Below, in pieces: positions 34,058-42,643 of a stretch of 64,000 nt of DNA; within the stretch, counting starts at the first letter, position 1; every line of letters starts with the position of its first letter. The stretch comes from Mycobacterium sp. ACS1612 (lineage in GTDB: Bacteria > Actinomycetota > Actinomycetes > Mycobacteriales > Mycobacteriaceae). A program made the translations under genes and the position numbers. The notes under the pieces were generated by a model. That model saw nothing but the letters and a program-made list of their open reading frames with translations. It was not told the DNA's origin and did no database searches. The stretch covers positions 62,001-126,000 of the forward strand of contig NZ_LZHZ01000065.1 in NCBI RefSeq assembly GCF_001667505.1, read 5' to 3'.

Positions 34058-35620
34058 ATGAACCTCAAGTCCGGTCTGGCAACGCTTGCTGTCGCCGGCC
34101 TGCTGTTGACCGGCACGGCATGCTCGGGAAGTAGCAACATACCCACCGACAACGCGGCCCTGCGTTCATCGGTGCGTACTCCCCTGCTGAGCGACCCACC
34201 CCCGCTGGACCCCGATACGTTCTATCAGCCGGAAGGTCTGTTGATCATGACCTCGGCGTATCAGGGTCTGCTCCGCTACGCGCCCGGCACGACAAAGATC
34301 GACGGCCTGCTTGCGACCAAGTGGACCCCCTCCCCCGACGGGCTGACCTACACGTTCGCGCTGCGGCCCGCGGTGAAATTCGCCGACGGAACGCCGTTCG
34401 ACTCCGCCGCGGCCAAGGCCAGCTTCCAACGCCGAATCGACATGGCGGCCGGGCCGTCCTACATGCTCGCCGATGTCACGGACATGCAGACGCCGGACCC
34501 GCAGACGTTTGTGGTGCACCTGAAGAAACCCGTTGCGCCGTTCCTCGACTACCTGGCCTCGCCGTACGGGCCGCTGATGAGCAGTCCCACCGCCGTCGCG
34601 CAGCACGCCGCAGGCAACGACCACGCATCCGCATGGCTGGCCTCACATACCGCGGGCACAGGTCCGTACGAACTGACCGAAGCCGTTTCGGCGAGCCATT
34701 ACACGTTGAGCGCCAACAAGAATTACTGGGGTCCCGCACCGCAGATCACCACCGTCACCCTTCCGGTCATGACGGCCACCGCTGTGCAGCGTCTCCAACT
34801 GAGCACCGGCCAACTCGACATGATCCTTCACGGACTGTCGAAAGGCGACTACGAGGAACTGGCCAAGGGCCCAAACACCGAAGTGCTGCAGCAGAATGCG
34901 TTGGTCAAGGCGCTCATCATGGTCAACCCCGACTCGAAGGTGTTCGGGCCACTGCCGGCCCGAGCAGCACTCAGCGCCGGACTGGACCAAACCGCCCTGA
35001 CTACAACGGTATTCGGTGCGCAGGGCTCGCCGTCCACGCAGTTCTACCCGACCGGCATGATGCCCGACGGCGCTGTGCCCGACCAGCACCACTTCGACCC
35101 GTCCAAACTGGCGGCCCTTGGCAGCAAGGGCGGTGCCGTGGAAATCGGCTACCCGACCGGGGACAGCGCCCTGCAAAACTTGGCCAACCAGATCCAAGTG
35201 ATCCTTCAGCAGGCCGGCCTGACCTCCACCATCCGCGACTTCCCCTCGGCGCAGTTCTTCGCTCTGACCGAACATCCCGAGCAGCGCCCAGACCTACTCC
35301 TCGCGTCGTGGAACCCCGACGCCGCGCACCCCGACACCTGGTCGCGGATCTATCAATACACGAACGCACCGGTCAACCTGCAGGGCTGCTCGGTGCCGGA
35401 GGCGGACAAGTTGTTGGACGAGGGCAGTGCCGAACCCGACGCCGCGAAATCCCAAGCCCTCTACGTGGAAGCGGCCAAGGCCTACCGCGACTCGCTGTGC
35501 TGGGTGAACATCGCCGACCTGCACAACACCGTCGCCACCCGCAAGGGGTACACCGACTGGCAAGGTCAGCCGGCCTGGATGTGGGACACCGACTTCTCCT
35601 CCCTCAAGTATCAGGGATGA
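34058..35620 (+). CDS. peptide/oligopeptide-type ABC substrate-binding lipoprotein, 520 aa
   Basis: Family 5 extracellular solute-binding protein. Signal peptide and lipobox: VAGLLLTGTACSG, Cys about 23. The domain I start is PPLDPDTFYQPEGLLIMTSAYQGLLRY, followed by LATKWTPSPDGLTYTFALRPAVKFADGTPFDS, the family signature. ATG 34058 follows CAGGAG. No permease or ATPase gene is adjacent, so it must work with a transporter encoded elsewhere. It is coupled (ATGA) to the TetR gene and followed by a ureohydrolase, which hints at a guanidino compound or peptide ligand. Confidence 0.88.
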   Translation: MNLKSGLATLAVAGLLLTGTACSGSSNIPTDNAALRSSVRTPLLSDPPPLDPDTFYQPEGLLIMTSAYQGLLRYAPGTTKIDGLLATKWTPSPDGLTYTFALRPAVKFADGTPFDSAAAKASFQRRIDMAAGPSYMLADVTDMQTPDPQTFVVHLKKPVAPFLDYLASPYGPLMSSPTAVAQHAAGNDHASAWLASHTAGTGPYELTEAVSASHYTLSANKNYWGPAPQITTVTLPVMTATAVQRLQLSTGQLDMILHGLSKGDYEELAKGPNTEVLQQNALVKALIMVNPDSKVFGPLPARAALSAGLDQTALTTTVFGAQGSPSTQFYPTGMMPDGAVPDQHHFDPSKLAALGSKGGAVEIGYPTGDSALQNLANQIQVILQQAGLTSTIRDFPSAQFFALTEHPEQRPDLLLASWNPDAAHPDTWSRIYQYTNAPVNLQGCSVPEADKLLDEGSAEPDAAKSQALYVEAAKAYRDSLCWVNIADLHNTVATRKGYTDWQGQPAWMWDTDFSSLKYQG

Positions 35621-36219
35621 CCGGACACACTGCGCGTGGCGTGCAGCGCCGTACCGAAATCATCGACGCGGCAATCGCGGTCATGGCGCAAGTCGGGCTG
35701 GCCGGGCTGTCGATGCGCGTCATAGCGAACGAGGCGCAAATCCCGCTCGGCGCGTTGACCTACTACTTCGAGGACAAGGCCGACCTGGTTGCGCAGGCTT
35801 TCCAACAACTCTCCGACCGCGAGATCGACCGCGTCGTCCGCACGGTCGGCCAGTTACAACCCTCGATGCCCGCGGAGCAACTCGCAGACCTGGTGGCGGA
35901 CATGATCATCGATGGCTTCACCTCCCCACAGGGCGCCATCGTCACCCGCTACGAACTTCTCACCGAAGCCAGCCGCGACGAACGGCTACGCCCCATGTTC
36001 GAGGCGTGGTACACGGCCATGGTGCCTGCGCTGAGCCGACTGTTCCGAGAGTTGGGCTCGCGCCAACCCGAACTGGACTCCCGCACCATCTTGGCGGTGA
36101 TGGCCGGTTTGGAGATCGACAACCTCTACCGCCCACCCGGACCGGTGGACAAGCGGCGAATCCGCGCCACCCTCCGACACGCATTCCGCGCAGTGACCGC
36201 TCTGCACGACCACGCATAA
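35617..36219 (+). CDS. TetR-family transcriptional regulator, 200 aa
   Basis: N-terminal helix-turn-helix at about residues 12-58 (RRTEIIDAAIAVMAQVGLAGLSMRVIANEAQIPLGALTYYFEDKADL), then an all-helical ligand domain. ATG 35617 overlaps the binding-protein stop by 4 nt. The likely target is the paired palindrome at 33933-33962. The ligand may be related to the ureohydrolase substrate. Confidence 0.88.
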   Translation: MTGHTARGVQRRTEIIDAAIAVMAQVGLAGLSMRVIANEAQIPLGALTYYFEDKADLVAQAFQQLSDREIDRVVRTVGQLQPSMPAEQLADLVADMIIDGFTSPQGAIVTRYELLTEASRDERLRPMFEAWYTAMVPALSRLFRELGSRQPELDSRTILAVMAGLEIDNLYRPPGPVDKRRIRATLRHAFRAVTALHDHA

Positions 36220-36241
36220 CCGACCACCGAAAGCAGAATCC

Positions 36242-37336
36242 ATGGCATTCACCGGCTTTGGCCCGGACATCACCTTCCTCGGCGTGCCCCGCTGCGATCT
36301 CGACGACCCGTCGACATACGCCGACGCCGACATCGTCATCCTCGGGGCGCCCCTGGACAGCGGGACCAACTATCGCTCCGGAACGCGTTTCGGTCCATCG
36401 GCCCTAAGGCAAGCCTGCTACCTGCCGCAGAACGGTTCCCGGCCGAGCTTGGCTCTGCGCGTCGACGGACTCAAGGACCTGCGGGTCTATGACGCCGGCG
36501 ACGTCGAGTTCTACAACGGAAACATCGACCATGCCGTCCAATTGATCGAGGCCGACGTCCACAGGATCGCCGCGTCGGGCGCCATCCCGATCATCTTGGG
36601 CGGCGATCACACCATCGCGTGGCCCGACCACACCGGCGTGGCACGCCACCACGGCTTCGGCAAGGTGTCGATGATTCACTTCGACGCACACGCCGACACC
36701 GGCGACATCCACCTGGGTTCCCTTGTAGGACACGGCACCCCGATGCGACGGCTGATCGAATCCGGTGCGTTACGCGGTGACCGGTTCCTACAACTGGGGT
36801 TGCGTGGCTACTGGCCCGACGAACCGGTCCTGCAGTGGATGGCCGCTCACGGCCTGCGCTCATATGAGATGACCGAGATCGTCGCTCGCGGCCTGGAACC
36901 CTGCCTGACCGAAGCCTTCGAGATCGCCACGTCGGATTGCGACGGCGTGTTCCTGTCAGTGGACATCGACGTGTGCGATCCCGGCCACGCGCCTGGCACC
37001 GGAACTCCTGAACCAGGCGGCTTTTCGGCTCGCCAACTGCTCGACGCGGTCCGGCGGATCTGCTATGAACTCCCGGTGCTCGGGATCGACGTCGTCGAGG
37101 TGTCTCCGCCTTACGACCACGCCGACATCACCGCGCTGCTCGGGAATCGCGTGGTGCTGGAGGTGGTTTCGGCGATCGCGCGGCGCAGGAAAGACAAGTC
37201 ACAAGGCACCACCTGGGATCCGCGGCAACCGTTGCTGGAGGGCCGGATGGTCGACGAGCAACTGCGACTGATCGCCGAGGGCGAGGAGGCGCGTCGTCGC
37301 GGCGTGGGAACACCACGACCACACCACCACCACTAG
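36242..37336 (+). CDS. ureohydrolase (agmatinase/guanidinobutyrase-like), 364 aa, His-rich end
   Basis: Binuclear Mn (or Ni) hydrolase of the arginase family, releasing urea from a guanidino compound. Metal ligands are in GGDHTIAWPD (about 121-130), HFDAHADTGD (about 147-156) and SVDIDVCDPGHAPGTGTPEPGG (about 240-260). The overall type is agmatinase-like rather than arginase; which guanidine it uses cannot be decided. The extreme C-terminus is PRPHHHH, an unusual natural His cluster. Starts 22 nt after the TetR gene, likely the same operon. Confidence 0.87.
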   Translation: MAFTGFGPDITFLGVPRCDLDDPSTYADADIVILGAPLDSGTNYRSGTRFGPSALRQACYLPQNGSRPSLALRVDGLKDLRVYDAGDVEFYNGNIDHAVQLIEADVHRIAASGAIPIILGGDHTIAWPDHTGVARHHGFGKVSMIHFDAHADTGDIHLGSLVGHGTPMRRLIESGALRGDRFLQLGLRGYWPDEPVLQWMAAHGLRSYEMTEIVARGLEPCLTEAFEIATSDCDGVFLSVDIDVCDPGHAPGTGTPEPGGFSARQLLDAVRRICYELPVLGIDVVEVSPPYDHADITALLGNRVVLEVVSAIARRRKDKSQGTTWDPRQPLLEGRMVDEQLRLIAEGEEARRRGVGTPRPHHHH

Positions 37337-37345
37337 AACTGGCGG

Positions 37346-38146
37346 CTACCGCCCCGCCACGCTGGCGTCGGACAGGTAACTGCGCTGCGCCCACTGGAAT
37401 ACCTGCCACGCGGCGACCTCGTCGAAGTCGTCGTGCACCCGCCTGGCCCAGTCAGGCCCGATCGGGCAACCGTCAGCAGCCTTCACCTGCACCTCGGCGC
37501 AGCGCTCCATCAGCAGGAAGAAGCCGACCGCAGCGTCGATGGTGGCGCCCACCGTCAGCAACCCGTGGTTGCGCAGGATCGCGGCACGGGCGCCGCCGAT
37601 CGCGGCCGCAATCCGCTTGCCGCCGTCGGTCGACCCGATGTTGACTTCTTCGTCGTCGAAGATCTCGTGATCCTCGAAGAACGCACACGCTTCCTGTGAA
37701 ATCGGTTGGAGTCTCGTGACTTTCGCTGAGAACGGCGTGCCGTAGGGTGTGTGGCAATGCGCGGCCGAGATGATGTCCGGCCTGGCCTCGTGGATCGGAT
37801 GGTGAATGTAGTACGCCGCCATGTTGATGAAGCCGCCGCCCTCGACGGTGCCGTCGGGGCGGACGAGCACGAGGTCGTCGGTGGTCATGTACCGGAAGGG
37901 CGCACCGTAGCGGCCAAGCCAGAAGCAGTCGGGGCGCTCGGGGTCACGCGCCGAGATGTGGCCGTCCCCGAGGGAACCCCAGCCCATCGCGCCAAATACC
38001 CGATACGCCAGCGCGAGCCTGCGTTTGCGGTGGGCGCGCAGTTCGGCGGGATCGGTGATCTCGGGCTCGTAAGCCGCGGGATCGAGGAATTCGCGATCAG
38101 TTGCCGGTTCACCCATGGCGACCATTTCTGTAGTAGTCAGCGACAT
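37346..38146 (-). CDS. class II aldolase/adducin family protein, 266 aa
   Basis: Zinc-dependent aldolase-like protein. GWGSLGDGHISARDPE (about 52-67), AAHCHTPYGTPFSA with the HxH zinc pair (about 140-153) and AILRNHGLLTVGATID with the third His (about 205-220) are class II aldolase signatures. Start ATG 38146 (MSLTTTEMVAMG); ATG 38125 is an alternative. It is divergent from a 2-hydroxyacid dehydrogenase with a perfect palindrome between. Whether it cleaves an aldol or acts as a decarboxylase is unknown. Confidence 0.85.
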   Translation of the reverse strand: MSLTTTEMVAMGEPATDREFLDPAAYEPEITDPAELRAHRKRRLALAYRVFGAMGWGSLGDGHISARDPERPDCFWLGRYGAPFRYMTTDDLVLVRPDGTVEGGGFINMAAYYIHHPIHEARPDIISAAHCHTPYGTPFSAKVTRLQPISQEACAFFEDHEIFDDEEVNIGSTDGGKRIAAAIGGARAAILRNHGLLTVGATIDAAVGFFLLMERCAEVQVKAADGCPIGPDWARRVHDDFDEVAAWQVFQWAQRSYLSDASVAGR

Positions 38147-38153
38147 ATTGCTT

Positions 38154-38170
38154 TTCGATACAATATCGAA
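38154..38170. promoter_or_regulatory. perfect palindrome TTCGATA-CAA-TATCGAA, candidate operator
   Basis: A 17-bp inverted repeat with 7-bp perfect arms and 3-nt centre, 8 nt upstream of the aldolase start and 36 nt upstream of the dehydrogenase start. It is AT-rich against a GC-rich background. Its size fits a dimeric GntR- or TetR-type repressor controlling both genes. No regulator gene is adjacent. Confidence 0.6.
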
Positions 38171-38205
38171 TTCGCCTGTGACCGTCCGAGTTGAGTGGAG
38201 CCGCT

Positions 38206-39132
38206 GTGCCCGAACGTCCCCGCGTCCTCGTCCTGGTCGAGCCGGACCCCGACGTGCCGCCGCCTCCACTGCACCTCATCCCCGACGACGTCGAGGTGAT
38301 CCAAATCGACTCCGCTCCAACGGATGACGATCTGGCCGGGGCGTCCGTGCTGTACATCTGGGACCACCGCTTCGCCGACCTCGCCCGGTTGCTGCGCCGC
38401 ACCGACGAAGTGCGCTGGGTGCACGCGGCGTCGGTCGGAGTGAACAGGCTGATCTGCCCCGAACTGGGCAACGTCACGCTCACCAACTCGCGCGGTGTGT
38501 TCGACACGTCGATCTCCGAATGGGTGCTCGCGGCGGTGCTCGCACACGTCAAGGGGATGGCCGAGTCCTGGGCGTTGCAACGGGAGCACACATGGCGGTA
38601 CCGCACGACGGGACGACTGGCAGGCACCCGCGCGGCCGTGGTTGGCACCGGTTCGATCGGACGGGCCATCGCCGACCGCCTGACCCGCCTCGACGTCCAT
38701 GTCACGTTGGTCGGCCGCAACACCGACCTCGTCGCGGTGGCCGCCGACGTCGACGTGCTGGTGCTGGCGGTCCCGCTCACCCCTGCCACCACAGCGCTGG
38801 TCGGGGCCGAGGTGCTCGACGCGCTCGGACCGCGCGGATTCCTCGTCAACGTCGGCCGCGGACCCACCGTCGTGGAGTCCGACCTCGTCGATGCGCTACA
38901 GGCGGGCGCCCTGGCAGGCGCGGCTCTGGACGTGTTCGAGGTGGAGCCGCTGCCCGCCGACTCGCCGCTGTGGTCCATTCCGAATGTGTTTGTGTCACCC
39001 CACATGTCGGGCGACTACGTCGGTTTCGAGGTCGACCTGATGAAGGTTTTCACCGACAACCTCCGGCGCTGGCTCCGCGGCGAGCCGCTGCACAACGTCG
39101 TCGACACGGCCGTCGGCTACGTGCCCCGCTGA
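38206..39132 (+). CDS. D-isomer-specific 2-hydroxyacid dehydrogenase, 308 aa
   Basis: NAD(P)-dependent dehydrogenase. The cofactor loop is AAVVGTGSIGRAIADRL (GxGxxG, about 145-161). Catalytic residues are Arg in VNVGRGPTVVES (about 225), Glu in DVFEVEPLPADSPL (about 255) and His in FVSPHMSGDY (about 275). GTG 38206 has GGAG upstream; TTG 38191 is in frame and adds five residues. Divergent from the class II aldolase; the pair could interconvert 2-keto and 2-hydroxy acids. Confidence 0.87.
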   Translation: MPERPRVLVLVEPDPDVPPPPLHLIPDDVEVIQIDSAPTDDDLAGASVLYIWDHRFADLARLLRRTDEVRWVHAASVGVNRLICPELGNVTLTNSRGVFDTSISEWVLAAVLAHVKGMAESWALQREHTWRYRTTGRLAGTRAAVVGTGSIGRAIADRLTRLDVHVTLVGRNTDLVAVAADVDVLVLAVPLTPATTALVGAEVLDALGPRGFLVNVGRGPTVVESDLVDALQAGALAGAALDVFEVEPLPADSPLWSIPNVFVSPHMSGDYVGFEVDLMKVFTDNLRRWLRGEPLHNVVDTAVGYVPR

Positions 39133-39264
39133 GCGGACGACAAATCAGGGCGGTGTCGTTGTATGGCATGTGCAACCCCTGACCGCGAAATTGCGGGACC
39201 ATGGAGTTGACGCCCAGCGGTCTGGCGCCCCAGGCCGAAAAGCGACATGTAAGTAGAGATACCG

Positions 39265-39912
39265 ATGTCTGTCCCGCGACCGCATGACCGACCAATACGT
39301 ATCCCCGAGGCGCCTGACGACGCCCTGGAAACCTTCACTTTGCGGTTACCGCAGTGGCGCATCTTCGCGCTGTTTCGCCGTAGCCCACTGATACGCGTCA
39401 GCGACCGGATCGAAGCGCTGGTGATGGTGGTGGCCGTCATGGCGTCGCTGCTCGTCATCCCGGTCGCCGCCGCGGTCGGCACCGCGGTCTACGACGCGCG
39501 ACGCGAGATCTACGCCGAGCAGCACCTCACCCGCCGCCTCGTCCCCGCGACGATCACCAGCAGCGCTGCGGCCCCGACCGTCTCGCGAGCCAGCTCCGGC
39601 GTGGTCGCGGTCCAGTGGTTCGACGCCGGTGCCGAACACACCGGCGTGATCGCCGCGCACAAGGTGACCAAACTCGGCGAGGAGGTCGCGGTCTGGCTCG
39701 ACGACAATGGCGCGCTCACCGACGAACCCACCCCGACCAGCCAGGCCGCACCCGACGCGGTGACGTTCGCGTTGTTCATCTGGGCCGGGGTCACAGCTGT
39801 CGCTGCAGCACTATGGGCCGGTACCCGTGCGGTGTGTGACCACGCGCGCGCGGGAAAATGGGAGCACACCATCGACATTCTGTTCGGCCGCGACGCCGGC
39901 CCGCGAAGCTGA
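39265..39912 (+). CDS. Rv1733c-like membrane protein, 215 aa
   Basis: Two-helix membrane protein resembling the mycobacterial Rv1733c family. Helix 1 is ALVMVVAVMASLLVIPVAAAVGTAVY (about 50-75), immediately followed by DARREIYAEQHLTRRLVPATI. Helix 2 is VTFALFIWAGVTAVAAALWAG (about 168-190). Between them is an extracytoplasmic domain with VAVQWFDAGAEHTGVI. Function unknown. Rv1733c of M. tuberculosis is DosR-induced, but no convincing DosR box is seen here (best candidate at 39192 matches only in one half). Confidence 0.75.
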   Translation: MSVPRPHDRPIRIPEAPDDALETFTLRLPQWRIFALFRRSPLIRVSDRIEALVMVVAVMASLLVIPVAAAVGTAVYDARREIYAEQHLTRRLVPATITSSAAAPTVSRASSGVVAVQWFDAGAEHTGVIAAHKVTKLGEEVAVWLDDNGALTDEPTPTSQAAPDAVTFALFIWAGVTAVAAALWAGTRAVCDHARAGKWEHTIDILFGRDAGPRS

Positions 39913-40002
39913 GCTGAGAGATGACTGGCAGTTGCGTTCGAGCTCCCGCATAAAACGCCATGAGCCGGATGAGGCGACAGCTCAGCGGCGTTCACCCAGG
40001 GT

Positions 40003-40980
40003 GTGAAGAGACGGCAATGGCGAACGAGGATATCTGGTAAGCGGCTGACGATCGCCACGTTGGCGGCATCACTGATCTGGGCGGCTGTTTCCGTTCTCGG
40101 CAGCGTCGGCACCGCGTCAGCGTTCTCCCGGCCCGGCCTTCCCGTCGAGTACCTGGAGGTGCCGTCGGCGGCCATGGGACGCGACATCAAAGTGCAGTTC
40201 CAGGGCGGCGGCACGCACGCCGTCTACTTGCTCGACGGCCTTCGCGCCCAAGACGATTACAACGGCTGGGACATCAACACCCCCGCGTTCGAGTGGTACA
40301 ACGGCTCGGGTCTATCGGTCGTGATGCCGGTCGGCGGAGAGTCCAGCTTCTACTCGGACTGGTATCAGCCCGCTGTCGGTAACGGCACGACGCAGACCTA
40401 CAAGTGGGAGACGTTCCTGACGCAGGAACTGCCCGCCTGGCTGTCGGCCAACAAGGGCATCAGCTCGAGCCGCAACGCCGTGGTCGGGTTGTCGATGTCG
40501 GGATCCGCCTCGCTGATCCTGGCCGCGTACCATCCGCAGAACTTCATCTACGCGGGCTCGTTGTCGGGCTTCCTGCATCTGTCTGACGGCATCTGGCCCA
40601 CGCTCGTCGGTGTCGCGATGAACGATGCAGGCGGCTTCAAGGCGGACGCGATGTGGGGGCCGGGCAGCGACCCGGCGTGGGCCCGCAACGATCCGACCCT
40701 TCAGGTCGGCAAGCTCGTCGCGAACCACACCCGGCTATGGATCTACGCCGGCAACGGGACGGCGTCTGATCTCGGCGGGGCCAACCTGCCCGCGGAGTTC
40801 CTGGAGAACATGCTGCACCAGAGCAACGTCGACTTCCAGAACGACTACCAGGCTGCCGGCGGCAACAATGCGACGTTCAACTTCCCGCCGAACGGCACCC
40901 ACGACTGGCCGTACTGGGGTGCGCAACTGCAGGCCATGGAGCCGGATCTGCAGCGCGTGCTCGGTGCCAGCGGCACATAG
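40003..40980 (+). CDS. antigen 85 family mycolyltransferase (diacylglycerol acyltransferase), 325 aa
   Basis: Secreted esterase that moves mycolic acids onto trehalose and arabinogalactan. The signal peptide ends at SVGTASAFSRPGLPVEYLEVPS, mature FSRPGLP as in Fbp proteins. VVGLSMSGSASLILAAYHPQNF holds the catalytic Ser; Glu lies in PAEFLENM and His in NGTHDWPYWGAQL. LLDGLRAQDDYNGWDINTPAFEWY is strongly Ag85-like. GTG 40003 start. Which paralogue (A, B, C or another) cannot be told. Confidence 0.93.
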   Translation: MKRRQWRTRISGKRLTIATLAASLIWAAVSVLGSVGTASAFSRPGLPVEYLEVPSAAMGRDIKVQFQGGGTHAVYLLDGLRAQDDYNGWDINTPAFEWYNGSGLSVVMPVGGESSFYSDWYQPAVGNGTTQTYKWETFLTQELPAWLSANKGISSSRNAVVGLSMSGSASLILAAYHPQNFIYAGSLSGFLHLSDGIWPTLVGVAMNDAGGFKADAMWGPGSDPAWARNDPTLQVGKLVANHTRLWIYAGNGTASDLGGANLPAEFLENMLHQSNVDFQNDYQAAGGNNATFNFPPNGTHDWPYWGAQLQAMEPDLQRVLGASGT

Positions 40981-41021
40981 TTGGGATCGGTAGCGTCCGT
41001 CGGCTTCTTCACTCGGGAGCT

Positions 41022-41246
41022 ATGACTCACAACATGAAGAAGACTACCGCCAAGGTGCTGATGACCGGCGCGGTCGCGATGGCAGGCCTTGGTCTGGCGT
41101 CGGGCACCGCGCACGCCTTCGACCCGCAACCCGACCCGCCGAGCAATCCGCGCGTCACGGCGGTGAACCCGCAGAAGGCGTTCGGCGACGGCAGCGTCCG
41201 GATGGGCGACGGCAGCGTCCGGACCGGCACCCAGGCCAGTGGCTAA
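41022..41246 (+). CDS. small secreted protein with duplicated GDGSVR unit, 74 aa
   Basis: Exported protein of unknown function. Signal peptide to about AHA (ATG 41022, or 41034), mature FDPQPDPPSNPR. The C-terminus contains two adjacent copies of GDGSVR(M/T)G, encoded by two nearly identical 21-nt units (GGCGACGGCAGCGTCCGGA in both). Follows the antigen 85 gene by 41 nt. Its stop overlaps the stop of the convergent lipoprotein gene. Confidence 0.6.
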   Translation: MTHNMKKTTAKVLMTGAVAMAGLGLASGTAHAFDPQPDPPSNPRVTAVNPQKAFGDGSVRMGDGSVRTGTQASG

Positions 41247-41683
41247 CGCAGCGCAGCGGGGTCCGCGGAGACGTAGCAGCGGCGGGTATTCGTCATGACC
41301 AACACCTCGCCGACGGCTGCCTGGTCGACGTCGGGAAACTCGAACAACCGCAACTCGCCCGGAGTCAACAGGGCTCGTTGAGACCGGTCGCTGCCCGCCT
41401 TCGTCCGGACCAAGACGGTCACCGGCGCGGTGTCGTCGCTCCAATGCGTCACGACGATCCCGGTGCCGAACGGGTTCGAACCCCAGGCATCGGCGATCGG
41501 GCACTGAGGGTCGCCGTCGGCGTTCGGCATGGCCGCGGGCGCGGCGATCGGTGCGGCAACCGCGACGGAGCTGGGTTTCGATGCCTTGGTCGCAACCGTC
41601 GGCGCGGACTCCTGCGCGACACCGCAGGCCACTGCGGCGACGGTGGCAGCGCCAGCCGCGAACGCAGGAATCCAGACGTGCAC
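41243..41683 (-). CDS. probable exported lipoprotein, 146 aa
   Basis: Not assigned to a family. GTG 41683 start; the N-terminal hydrophobic stretch WIPAFAAGAATVAAVACGV ends in a lipobox-like AVAC. An Ala/Pro-rich linker of about 30 residues follows, then a globular part with two Cys (DPQCPIADAW, RRCYVSAD) and VVTHWSDDTAPVTVLVRTKAGS. Convergent with the small secreted gene, stops overlapping. Confidence 0.65.
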   Translation of the reverse strand: MHVWIPAFAAGAATVAAVACGVAQESAPTVATKASKPSSVAVAAPIAAPAAMPNADGDPQCPIADAWGSNPFGTGIVVTHWSDDTAPVTVLVRTKAGSDRSQRALLTPGELRLFEFPDVDQAAVGEVLVMTNTRRCYVSADPAALR

Positions 41684-41753
41684 AAGGCCCCCCTCGCATC
41701 CGTCCCCGACACGAGATACTTACCCTTTTACACCGCCGTCAATCCGCTCGGCG

Positions 41754-42443
41754 CTATTTTTCGCCGCGAGTTTCGATGACGCGTTCCGCGACGTCGGTCA
41801 GCCTGGTGTTGCTGTCCTGTGACAGCCTGCGCAACATCTCGAACGCCTGCACGTCGTCGATGCCGAAGCGCTCCATGATGATGCCCTTGGCCTGGCCGAT
41901 GCGGTCCCTGGTGGACAGCGCCGACTGCAACTGCTCGCCGTGGCTGCTGGCCATGATCGCCGCCGCCGCGTGCGCGGCGAGGATGACGCCCGTGGTCTCG
42001 TCCTCGGCGGTGAAAGCGTGTGCGCTCTTGGCGAACAAGTTCAAAGCGCCTGCGGTGCGCGCGGTTGTGTAGAGCTTGAGCGACAAGCCGCTCAAGACCC
42101 CCAGCTCCACCGCGGCGGCGGAGTACTTCGGCCAGCGTTCCTCGCTGCGGAAGTCCCCAGTCCGCACGATCACTTCATCGAGCGCGGCATCCCTGCACGG
42201 TCCCTCGTTGAATCTCATCTGCAACTCGTCCAGTTGAACGGGCAGGTCGGAGGTGTCGGCGACGGATCGGAACTTACCGCCCCCTCCGATCAGCAGGATC
42301 CCGGCGGCGTCCGCCCCCGGCATCAACTCCAACGCCGTGGCCGTCACGTCGTTGAGCACCTCGTCGACGCTTCGTGGCGCCGCGGACGCACGCGCGAGTT
42401 CAGCCATTCGGCGAGCCAGTTCGTAATTTCGCGGCGTACTCAT
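41754..42443 (-). CDS. GAF and ANTAR domain protein, 229 aa
   Basis: Putative signal-dependent RNA-binding antiterminator. A GAF domain spans about 20-155 (ALELMPGADAAGILLIGGGG, QMRFNEGPCRDAALDE) and an ANTAR domain about 165-220 (LQSALSTRDRIGQAKGIIMERFGIDDVQAFEMLRRLSQDSN). Start ATG 42443. Family members sense small molecules through GAF and act on mRNA leaders with paired hairpins. No obvious target leader is adjacent; it stands alone, divergent from the thiolase operon. Confidence 0.9.
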   Translation of the reverse strand: MSTPRNYELARRMAELARASAAPRSVDEVLNDVTATALELMPGADAAGILLIGGGGKFRSVADTSDLPVQLDELQMRFNEGPCRDAALDEVIVRTGDFRSEERWPKYSAAAVELGVLSGLSLKLYTTARTAGALNLFAKSAHAFTAEDETTGVILAAHAAAAIMASSHGEQLQSALSTRDRIGQAKGIIMERFGIDDVQAFEMLRRLSQDSNTRLTDVAERVIETRGEK

Positions 42444-42643
42444 CCGTTCAGCGTTCCCGTTGCCTTCTTGGCCTACGCATTCACGTTTGTCATTCCGCCC
42501 AGTGGGCAATGCCCCAATGCAGGCGGGCGCAATGGTCGACCGTGGTGCCCGCTGAGGTCTCGTCGGTTCAGACCGGGAGCCGGCGGGGCCGCCTCGCTGC
42601 AAATCGGCACAGTCACTCTCTTAGTTGTAGTACGGTGCCGGCT

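Noticed and set aside
39192..39211. DosR-like box upstream of the Rv1733c-like gene
   Set aside because: The left half fits (GCGGGAC) but the right half does not; about 12 of 20 positions agree, too weak to call.
39908..39986. Inverted repeat GCTGAGCTG/CAGCTCAGC before the antigen 85 gene
   Set aside because: Arms are 61 nt apart and one lies on the preceding stop codon; plausible by chance in GC-rich DNA.
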